Shown here: positions 1-7,933 of the stretch, in pieces | Numbering within the stretch: position 1 is the stretch's first letter | Layout of the letters: each line of letters starts with the position of its first letter | Source: Nitrosomonas communis | GTDB taxonomy: Bacteria > Pseudomonadota > Gammaproteobacteria > Burkholderiales > Nitrosomonadaceae | Direction: 5' to 3' | NCBI RefSeq assembly: GCF_900114745.1 | Contig: NZ_FOUB01000001.1 | Span: forward strand, 1-64,000 | Length of the DNA stretch: 64,000 bases | The notes under the pieces: model-generated | The model's database searches: none | What the model was told of the DNA's origin: nothing | Seen by the model: only the letters and a program-made list of their open reading frames with translations | Position numbers and translations under genes: made by a program

Positions 1-299
1 TGTTCATAGCCGATATCACCGCTGACATTTTCTATGCGTGGATAACGCAGGACTTTTTGCCTAAACTTCTGCCCGCTTGCGTGATTGTCATGGACCACGC
101 GACATTCCACCCACGGCAGGATATCCAAACCGCCATTGCCCATGCCGGGCATACACTTGAATACCTGCCGCCTTATTCCCCGGACTTAAATGACATTGAA
201 CCCAAATGGGCTTCAGGCCAAAGCCATCAGAAAAAGGGAAGGTTGTTCCATCGAGCAGCTCTTTGCCGCTTATGAAATTTAAATCATTTTATATAGGTT
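1..299 (+). mobile_element. IS630-type element, copy 1 (3' part only)
   Basis: The open frame from position 3 encodes the C-terminal part of an IS630-family DDE transposase. It has the IVMDHATFH segment with the second catalytic Asp and the YSPDLNDIEPKW segment with the final Glu. Compared with the copy at 5598-6481, one extra base near position 211 shifts the frame right after EPKW, so the normal C-terminus is lost. The sequence ending near 299 resembles the 3' terminus of the other two copies but diverges in its last bases. The 5' part lies outside the window. It is a decayed copy. Confidence 0.85.
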
Positions 300-1111
300 A
301 GCGCGCGTACCAGAGTTCCTTTCAGCAAACGTGTCATTGCAACCATAGTGCGCAGGCGAACCAGCTGCTCCTTGCCATGGAGTGTCAGCTTGATTTCGGT
401 TACCGGCAAATTCCGGATCGCATCGGGCATCATTTTGACCCCGCAAGTTCCGACTCGCCCGCATCCAGGCTCGGGTAATACGTCTGGCAACATCAATAAT
501 GCAGTATCGCATCGTGCTTGACCGGTGAGCTGCATCTTTGACAACAGCGGCCATACCAGCTGCGCTCGCATGAACTAGCATCGCCCAGCAACCGGACGGG
601 CTTGTTCGTCATCCCGGGAGCCAGACTGCGCAGCAACGCCAGCGCAATAGTCAGCTTGTTGCGATTGCCAGTAGCGGGAGCTGAACGGGATACCATCGGC
701 AGCAGATACTTTCGGCCTGCACTGCCCGGCACACTGGCGCCCAACGTGACCCGGCATTGCGCCAGCAGAAACTGCGGCTGGTCGTTCTTCCTGGTGTGAT
801 TGTGCCCAATGCCAATGGTGCTGCTCGGCACCTTCCCGGATTGGCGTAGAACCAGCGTATTGTCGATGACCGGATTCAACGTCTCCACCAGCAATGCATT
901 GTTGACTACTTCGAACAAGGCTCGCGCCAGCCATAGCGTCCGGAGGCTGCCGCGTTCCAGGAGTTTGAAATAGGTTGTCCGGTGACGGCCTCAAACAATG
1001 GCACTGATTGCGCGTGTCACCCGGCTTCCGGGAGAAATCAGGCAACCGCACGGCAGTTCGATGAAAGTGGCGCGAGAATGCAAAGGTGGGGGCGACAAGC
1101 AGAGAGGTCAT
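284..1111 (-). pseudogene. Decayed DDE transposase of another family
   Basis: Pieces of one transposase are spread over different minus-strand frames. The upstream piece (about 918-580) contains NPVIDNTLVLRQSGK, where a catalytic Asp appears to be Asn, then a Gln/Cys segment and LLGDA. A shift near 575-590 moves the rest, including GQARCDTALL and LPVTEIKLTLHGK, into the frame ending at 284. It resembles IS4/IS701-like DDE endonucleases, but I cannot name the family with confidence. No terminal repeats were recognised. It lies between two IS630 copies and is clearly non-functional. Confidence 0.6.
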
Positions 1112-1280
1112 CTAATTTAGCGGGCAAAGATGGACAGTTTGAGCGTAAGAAACAGGACGCCAAATGAGGAGTAAAAAGCCCCTCATTGGTCACCGCCCTG
1201 CATATGCGCAAAATTCGCGTGCACAAGGCAAAAGTTTGATCGTACTTGCCATACAGAATTTCTTTTTTGAAGAATCGCCA

Positions 1281-2166
1281 ATATAGCTGATCTCATAAAA
1301 ATGATTAAAAATGCATAGGCGGCAAAAGCTGCGCGATGGAGCAACCTTCCCTTTTTCTGAATGCTTTGGCCTGGGCCCATTTGGCTCAATGTCATTAAAG
1401 TCTGGAGAATAAGACGGCAGGTATTCAAGTGTATGCCCGGCATTGGCAGAGGCGGTTTGGATATCCTGCCGTGGGTGGAATGTCGCGTGGTCCATGACAA
1501 TCATGTAAGCAGGCAGGAGTTTGGGCAAAAGCTCTTGCGTCACCCACGCATGGAAGATGTCGGCGTTGATATGGGCTTTGAACAGGCCTACGGTCAGGAG
1601 CGCCTTTCCGATCAGGGCGTCAATGACATGGGTTCGGCCTCCTGCATGCCAACTCTTTACACTATGGCAATGCTCACCCACAGGTGCACAGCCATGCGTA
1701 CGCGGCATGTCGTGCGCAAAGCCACTTTCATCAAGGTAAACGATAACGCGGCCTTCGCGCTCATAGCCTTCAATTTTTTGCTGGAAGATGCACCGATCTT
1801 CTTCGCTGGCTTTGGGGTGGCGCACGCTTTTTTACAAGTCACGCCCAGACGCCTTAAGCATGATGGATGCGCCTTAAGTGCTGACGCCAAGCTGTTTAGC
1901 GCGCTCGTACTGATGCGCGTGCGGATGATTCTTGACATCCTGTGCCAAAATTCCCATGTCAATCTTAGTTGAAGGCTTGTTGCGGGTTGTCCTGGGGCGA
2001 GAGTTTTGATCCAGCGCGTCGCACTGGCTATCTCTACGCAAAAAACTCTTGGCTACTTGCGCGATTGAGAGGTTCTCCTTCTCTCGAACGGACAATACCT
2101 TACGACGAAATGATATCGAATAGGTCATCCGTAAATTATAATCAATTTATAGGGGATATGCTGTAG
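1281..2166 (-). mobile_element. IS630-type element, copy 2 (full length, decayed)
   Basis: Both ends match copy 3: the 3' end carries ATATAGCTGATC at 1281 and the 5' end GGGGATATGCTGTAG near 2166. The transposase starts at 2128 (MTYSISFRRK). It then breaks into three frames: 1874-2128, 1657-1962 and 1190-1825. Recognisable parts are the first catalytic segment YLDESGFAHD, the second IVMDHATFH and the third NDIEP, where the following KW is lost through a frameshift. This order is diagnostic of IS630/Tc1-mariner transposases. No intact transposase can be made. Confidence 0.85.
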
Positions 2167-2369
2167 TATGAAAGTAAGTCGCGGATTCAACTATGAAGTT
2201 CAACGCTTGGCCTGATCAATACCTGAGCGGGCGTCAGGAATCTAAGACGTTTACTCGATCAGCTGTTTAAATGTTAACGAGCTCAGCTTTTTTATGTATA
2301 ATTAATTGGTAAGTAATTAATCTGTAAGTTAGAAATAGCAGTGTTGCCGACTATTATAGGAGCACGTGT

Positions 2370-3011
2370 ATGAAACTTCTTGCAGTTGCTTTCACCGCTT
2401 ATCTTTTTGTTATACCCATTCTTGGTCTTTCTCAGACTACCCGTTATGATGCAGTGCGCGCATTCCCGGTAACGCCTGCACCGATCAAGAACATCCTTGC
2501 TGCACGTCCCTTCACACTTGAAACACCTTACGCATACACCTGGAGCAAGGAACGCATCATGGTGTCGACGGGTGTTCTCATCGTTCTTGAGGTAGACCCG
2601 ACATACGTCGTTCCGCGCAACACGCTGGAACCGGTACTCTACGCGGGCAATGTTCCGGTACAGCGACTGAACCACGGCAACGTCTCTGGTCGCGTCATAG
2701 GCATTGTGCCGGGCAGCCTCGATCTCGCCAGTACACTCATCTGGTTCGGTTCGCCGGATCTGCCTGAGCGCATCACGGCGAATACAGTCGAATCCGAACG
2801 CATACGCGCCGAAAGGGCCGGCATACGTGCATTCCCGGAAACGACGATTGCCAGTGTCTTGCACCCGCCTGTCGTCGCAAAGGATCTTGCGGCGCTGCTG
2901 CGCGATATCGGCGCTGAGCTCATCCTTGAGTACTCCCCGCAGGAAAAAGAGCTTGCGGAGTCTTGGCGCTTACCAACAGCGAAGGCGCCACCGAAGAACA
3001 AATCTGATTAG
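2370..3011 (+). CDS. Hypothetical exported protein, 213 aa
   Basis: It starts MKLLAVAFTAYLFVIPILGLSQ, a typical signal peptide, so the product is probably periplasmic or secreted. A Shine-Dalgarno AGGAG sits just upstream of the ATG. The mature part is proline- and valine-rich with no domain I recognise, and it ends in a Lys/Pro tail. The gene lies 48 nt upstream of a secreted alpha/beta-hydrolase gene on the same strand, so the two are probably co-transcribed. Both are GC-richer than the flanking insertion-sequence debris, which suggests a separate origin. Function unknown. Confidence 0.75.
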   Translation: MKLLAVAFTAYLFVIPILGLSQTTRYDAVRAFPVTPAPIKNILAARPFTLETPYAYTWSKERIMVSTGVLIVLEVDPTYVVPRNTLEPVLYAGNVPVQRLNHGNVSGRVIGIVPGSLDLASTLIWFGSPDLPERITANTVESERIRAERAGIRAFPETTIASVLHPPVVAKDLAALLRDIGAELILEYSPQEKELAESWRLPTAKAPPKNKSD

Positions 3012-3059
3012 CGACAACCGTGTTTCGGATATAAATATTTGACATGGAGAGGTATAATT

Positions 3060-5174
3060 ATGAACACGCACCTTCGGAGGCTTAAGGTCAGGTTCATCGC
3101 CTTCAGCCTGTTGTTACCGCTGTCCGTGGCGGCGGCGATCACGGAAACGGAACTCGCCGGCAATCCCCTCACGCAATACCCGTTCTTCGAATACGTGCGC
3201 GCGTTTAACGTCGACGCGCCGGTGAACGTCGCGATCGATCCGACGCGCTTCCCCGCCATTGTTGGCGTCACCTGCGATGTTTATGTCGTCAACCACAAGA
3301 GCGCGTCCGACTGGGCTATGAATCCCGGGCTCGTCGATGTGACACCTGGCGGAATGCAGACGCACACGTTCAGCGCGGGAACGATTCAGGAGAATACCTT
3401 TGAAGTGACTGCAGCCTCCACATTGGATGCCAACGCTGGAGAGGCCCTCGGCGTGCCCTACGACGTCGTGCTCGACTGCGACCAGAATGGATCTTTAAGC
3501 GATGGCGACTATATCGATGGCTTGAGCGGCGAAGCCGGGCTCTATATGGTATCCGACACGACAGTGGCAGGGCCGCATCCCGTCAGTGAACTGGTTTACA
3601 ACCTTGACTCCACCGTCGCCGCGGATTTCGGCATTCCGGGCAACAAGCTTGGCCAAGACCTCTACTTTCCAACCAACATTGCCGCAATGGGGAGACTGCC
3701 TCTCGTCATCATCAGCCGTGGTAACGGCCATAATTTCCGCTGGTACGACCATATCGGAAATCATCTTGCCTCCTATGGCTACGTGGTGATGAGCCACGAC
3801 AACAACACGCAACCTGGTCCAGAGTTCGCCGCGACCACGACACTCGGCCACACCGATGCATTTATCGATCAGGCTGAAGCAGGTGCCATAGCCGACGGCG
3901 CGCTCGTCGGGCACCTCGACACGCGGCGCATCGTATGGATCGGCCACAGCCGCGGCGCCGAAGGGGTGGCGATCGCCTACCACCGCCTCTTCGATGGCAC
4001 GGCCACGCCGACTCATTACGGCCGAAGTGACATCCGGCTGATCAGCAGCATGTTACCGACGGATTTTAACGGTAGTGATATCGCTAATCCGCACGACGCC
4101 AACTATCACTTGTGGACGGCCTCTGGCGATTCGGACGTAGATGGCTCGGCAGGGAATGAGTGCAGCGACGATGGCGTCAATTTTCTTGAGCGGTGTCAGA
4201 CCTTTCATTTGCTTGACCGCGCTACAGGCTACAAGCAGTCGACAATCGTGCAGGGAACTGGGCATGCCTGGTTTCATAACGGCGGCGACTCTTCCTCGTC
4301 TTCCTGGTTCACCGGCCCTTGCTCGATTGGTGAAACCAATACTCATCTCATCCTGCTGGGCTATCTACTACCGCTCGTTAAACACTACGTTGAAGGAAAT
4401 GTTCCCGCGCTCGATTTCCTGACGCGCCAGTACGAGTCCTTCAATCCAATCGGTGTGCCGACAGACGATCCATGTATCGTCGTCACCCATGAATACCGAA
4501 ACGGCGCGGCGGACGGCAATTTCATCATCGATGATTACCAAACGCAGCCCGAAACTAATGTGAGCAGTTCTGGTGCGGCGGTGACCTTCGACGTCGAGAA
4601 CTTAACCGAAGGTCGTCTTGACGATAACAACTCCGACTTCGACTGGAATGCATCGGATCCTTTTAACGGAGCTACACAAGCCGGCACCACCGATAGCCTT
4701 ACCATGCGTTCCGATAATAGCCGCGGCGTCGTGTTCGACTGGACGGACGCGGACCATTTCTACGAATGGCAGGTACCTGCCGGCGGTAACGATTTCACGC
4801 GCTTCAAGTTTCTGTCATTCCGTGGGGCGCAGGGCACGCGGCACCCGAATACCGTAGCCGAGCTCGGAGACCTCACCTTCACAGTCACGCTGCGCGACGG
4901 CGCAGGTGTGGTGAGTCACATCAACATCGGTGCCTACGGCGGCGGGCTCGAGGAGCCTTATCAGCGTGACGGCGGTTGGCACAACGAGATGGAAACCGTC
5001 CGCCTGCGCACGACGGATTTTGCCAACAACGGTACCGGCATCAATCTGACTAGCATTGTCGCGATACGATTCAATGTCGGCCCGTCATTCGGATCGAGCA
5101 AGGGCCGCATTGTCATCGACGATCTGATGCTCACCAATGATTTGCCGCCGCATTCGCTCACGGTCGTTGAGTGA
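3060..5174 (+). CDS. Secreted alpha/beta-hydrolase with C-terminal beta-rich domain
   Basis: The chosen start is the ATG at 3060, behind GGAGAGG; the upstream in-frame TTG at 3039 would add seven residues and spoil the signal. Residues 1-26 form a signal peptide ending VAAA. The core resembles PAF-acetylhydrolase/chlorophyllase-type alpha/beta hydrolases: LVIISRGNGHN is the oxyanion-loop region, and GHSRG at residues 295-299 gives nucleophile Ser297. A late His is plausible in GTGHAW. From about residue 500 a beta-rich region (FIIDDYQ to IVIDDLML) looks like a carbohydrate-binding or jelly-roll domain. Substrate unknown. The GC-rich codon use contrasts with its neighbours. Confidence 0.8.
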   Translation: MNTHLRRLKVRFIAFSLLLPLSVAAAITETELAGNPLTQYPFFEYVRAFNVDAPVNVAIDPTRFPAIVGVTCDVYVVNHKSASDWAMNPGLVDVTPGGMQTHTFSAGTIQENTFEVTAASTLDANAGEALGVPYDVVLDCDQNGSLSDGDYIDGLSGEAGLYMVSDTTVAGPHPVSELVYNLDSTVAADFGIPGNKLGQDLYFPTNIAAMGRLPLVIISRGNGHNFRWYDHIGNHLASYGYVVMSHDNNTQPGPEFAATTTLGHTDAFIDQAEAGAIADGALVGHLDTRRIVWIGHSRGAEGVAIAYHRLFDGTATPTHYGRSDIRLISSMLPTDFNGSDIANPHDANYHLWTASGDSDVDGSAGNECSDDGVNFLERCQTFHLLDRATGYKQSTIVQGTGHAWFHNGGDSSSSSWFTGPCSIGETNTHLILLGYLLPLVKHYVEGNVPALDFLTRQYESFNPIGVPTDDPCIVVTHEYRNGAADGNFIIDDYQTQPETNVSSSGAAVTFDVENLTEGRLDDNNSDFDWNASDPFNGATQAGTTDSLTMRSDNSRGVVFDWTDADHFYEWQVPAGGNDFTRFKFLSFRGAQGTRHPNTVAELGDLTFTVTLRDGAGVVSHINIGAYGGGLEEPYQRDGGWHNEMETVRLRTTDFANNGTGINLTSIVAIRFNVGPSFGSSKGRIVIDDLMLTNDLPPHSLTVVE

Positions 5175-5399
5175 TCCGGCGCAGACGCGGCCCTCGTCCA
5201 CTGCCAGCTCGGTAGCGGGCAGCCGCGTGTTCGTACGCTTCACCGGCCGGCACGGAACCTATCCGTCAGCCCGGAAATCTGAAGCTTTCTGTCGCTGACG
5301 AGCTTCCGGTATGAACTGCTGTCGATTTAGTGCCAATTGTTGAGAGAGTATCTGCATCATACGTTATGTATGAATGGGTATAAATTTTGTGATGAAGGA

Positions 5400-5597
5400 G
5401 CGAACCCAATTTAGGTACCGGAGGTTTATAAGCCAATGATCTATGTATCCTGATAGGATGGTACTGACGAACCCGTTGGTTCACGATAACTTACGCCTCC
5501 TGAACGCCATAGAAGATTTCTCCGTTGAGTAAATTGTCACGTAATGTTACGTTAAGGCTTTCATAACAGCCATTTTCCCATGGGCTGCCAAGTGTAA
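5400..5597 (-). pseudogene. IS3-type OrfB remnant, C-terminal part
   Basis: Read on the minus strand from 5597 this encodes LGSPWENGCYESLN, then LLNGEIFYG, an in-frame TAA, and RIHRSLAYKPPVPKL. That is the end of an IS3-family integrase core, including the catalytic-Glu segment (SPWENG) and the HRSLAYKPP C-terminal motif. Its upstream part continues at 6482-6829; the two are separated by IS630 copy 3. The internal stop shows decay independent of the insertion. Confidence 0.85.
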
Positions 5598-6481
5598 TAT
5601 AGCTGATCCCATATAAAATGATTCAAATTCCATAAGCAGCAAAGAGCTGTTCGATGGAACAACCTTCTCTTTTTCTGATGGCTTTGGCCTGGGCCCATTT
5701 TGGTTCAATGTCATTAAAGTCTGGGGAATAAGATGGCAGATATTCAAGCGTATGCCCGGCATTGGCAAAGGGGGTTTGGATATCCTGCCGTTTGTGGAAG
5801 GTCGCGTTGTCCATGACAATTACGCACGCAGGCAGAAGTTTAGGCAAAAGGTCCTGGGTCACCCATGCATAGAAAATGTCGGCGGTGATATGGGCTATGA
5901 ACAGGTCTATGGTCAGGAGCGCCTTTCCGCTCAGGGCGCCGATCACATGGGCTCGGCCTGTTGCATGCCAGTCTTTTACGCCATGGGCGTGTTCACCTAT
6001 TGGCGCATAGCCATGCGTGCGTGGCATGTCATGCGCAAAGCCGCTTTCATCAAGGTAAACGATGACGCGACCTTCGCGCTCATAGCCTTCAATTTTTTCC
6101 CGGAAGATGTGCTGCTCTTCTTCGCTGGATTTGGGGTGACGCAGGCCTTTTTATAAGTCACGCCCAGACATCTTAAAGCATGATTGATGCGCTTTAAGTG
6201 CTGACGCCAAGCCGTTTAGCTCGCTCGTACTGATACGCGTCCAGATGATCCTTGACGTCCTGCGCCAACATCTGCATGTCGATCTTAGTTGCAGGCTTGT
6301 TGCAAGTGGTCCTGGGCCCGGGAGTTTTAATCCAACGGGGTCACGCCCCTACGCAAAAACGCTGCGCCACTTGCGCGATTGAGAGGTTCTCTTTCTCTCG
6401 CGCGGAGAATACTTTACGGCGAAATGATATCGGATAGGTCATCCGTAAATTATAATCAATTTATAGGGGATATACTATATA
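5598..6481 (-). mobile_element. IS630-type element, copy 3, nested in an IS3 transposase
   Basis: The ends read ATATAGCTGATCCC (3' end) and ATATAGTATATCCCC (5' end, minus strand), a related inverted pair. Removing the element and one TA restores the IS3 OrfB reading KTAYITLGSPWENG across the junction, as expected for an IS630 insertion at a TA. The transposase is decayed. Its N-terminus starts at 6440 but meets stops, while residues from MPRTHGYAPIGEH to NDIEPKWAQAKAIRKREG are open in 5623-6027. This frame keeps the second Asp (IVMDNATFH) and the final Glu. Confidence 0.9.
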
Positions 6482-6829
6482 TGCCGTTTTAATCCTTTTA
6501 TCCGTCAACCCTGTGCGCAAGCGATTAGCCACAAACTCTGGTGTATTGTCACTGCGGATGTATTCAGGCATACCGGAGCAATTATCATACTGGCTAGTTG
6601 GGCGATCACCTCACTAGCTCCTATGCGTCTGGCACAATAGATATCCAGACAGGTTCGACTGAAATCGTCGCTCATGGTAAGCCATACGAATCTTCCGGCC
6701 ATAAGCGTCTCGGATCAGAACAATGTCATAGCTCCAAACATGATTGCGATGCTCTAGCCGTATGCTAAGACAACTACTACCATTGAGCCAAAGGTGACCC
6801 CGAGGCTTCTGCTGCTTAGGTATTTTCAT
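6482..6829 (-). pseudogene. IS3-type OrfB remnant, central part
   Basis: The minus-strand frames encode LWLNGSSCLSIRLEHRNHVWSYDIV with the first catalytic Asp region, a frameshifted middle, and MPEYIRSDNTPEFVANR with the second Asp. This is typical of the IS407/IS3 OrfB family. It joins the fragment at 5400-5597 once IS630 copy 3 is removed. A copy of the 101-bp repeat starts exactly at its upstream edge (6829). Non-functional. Confidence 0.8.
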
Positions 6830-6929
6830 TCCATTTCTAAATCAAAACTGACTTTGTCGGCTTCACCTTGCCGTATTATTTATACTGTCTGCAGCTCGCC
6901 TTCTCGTCGGTTTTGATTTAGAAATAGAA
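6829..6929 (+). repeat. 101-bp MITE-like element, copy 1
   Basis: Begins TTCCATTTCTAAATCAAAA and ends with its near reverse complement (GATTTAGAAATAGAA). The internal GTCGGCTTCACCTTGCCG and CTGTCTGC segments match the family. Flanks are TCA and TTA, so the 3-bp duplication is imperfect. It abuts the decayed IS3 transposase. Confidence 0.85.
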
Positions 6930-7842
6930 TTAAAGACTGGAAAGACGTCCTTCCGGAAGGAAAAATGGCGTCATACTCCGCTGCTTGCGGCGGGGATAGT
7001 CATTTAATTTCCATCATCATTGAATTGAAGCAATCAGTTAAATGATCAAGCTTTTAGGCTTAATAGTTTTCCGTTACCGATGGGTAACTTTACTTCTTGT
7101 TTATGATCTGTACACTTTATCTGGCGGGCTTTTGGCGTTATTTCCTTGTTATTCCAGATGCATGTTAATAATAATTGTATGCATTTGCATTATTGCCAGC
7201 CTCTTTATTATTCCCTAGCATCCTTACCTAGATAAGTTGAAGTAACTTGATTCATTGATGCTTTGCATTAAATATCAAATTGTTTTATTAAACAGTATTG
7301 ATAGACCTAAATATTAAGAGATTTTAATACAACAAATTTATTTATTTTTGGTATTAACGTTACTAAGCGATTTACTACGCTTGCGAAACTGCTTGAAATC
7401 AACTTATTGCCAAGAATAAGTTTTATTTTGGCGGCACAGCAAAGACTAGTCAGCGGCTGAGGGTAGTATTTTGTGAGCAACCAAAGGATCAAAGAAAAGC
7501 AGAATGTTTGTTAGTTCTAACTGACTTTTCAGTGGAACGAATGGATGAAATCAAGGAGCGTGAAATGACGATATTAAATGTGAAGTGGAAGTTGGAAATA
7601 CATAACAAAACAACTGCTTGCATATCATACAAATAATCAAGATGAATATTATCCAATCTTGAGAATCCATCGAAATTTAAAAATCAAAGTAACTAAATTA
7701 CTTCTGCATTGTTAGGGGTAATTTAAATTAATTCATGAGGTAATTTCTTTCAAACAATAGCCTAGAAAAAACGGGCTGTGATGTTACTTCATGAGTTCTT
7801 TGATCGTACCAACCATTATTGACATATTAAAGGAGGCACGAG
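6930..7842. other. Long gene-free leader region before the repeat protein
   Basis: About 900 bp of AT-rich sequence with no convincing gene. It contains a 12-bp palindrome CCTTCCGGAAGG near 6950 and the first half of a 28-bp direct repeat at 7173-7200. There is also a 23-codon ORF at 7565-7636 behind AAGGAG, too short to call. The length suggests an extended regulatory or 5' untranslated region for the repetitive protein at 7934, but no promoter could be fixed. Confidence 0.4.
7173..7200 (+). repeat. 28-bp direct repeat, upstream copy
   Basis: The 28 bp centred on TATGCATTTGCATTATTGCC recur at 9994-10021 with one mismatch (TTTG to TTCG). Weaker similarity continues for some tens of bases downstream of both copies. 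The core ATGCATTTGCATTAT is a partial inverted repeat and could be a regulator site; it loosely resembles a Fur box. That function is inference only. Confidence 0.6.
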
Positions 7843-7869
7843 ATGAGTTCAGAAGATAACTACCCCTAA
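7843..7869 (+). other. Eight-codon ORF with strong ribosome-binding site
   Basis: AAAGGAGG lies 6 nt before ATG and is followed by codons for MSSEDNYP and a stop. The layout closely parallels the true start at 7934 (AAAAGGAG then ATGAGTACA). It is either a translated leader peptide or the remnant start of a lost paralogue of the following gene. Confidence 0.35.
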
Positions 7870-7933
7870 CAACATGTTTGTTGCGAAAAATAGTTTCACA
7901 AATAATATTGATTACAATTAAAAGGAGCATACG

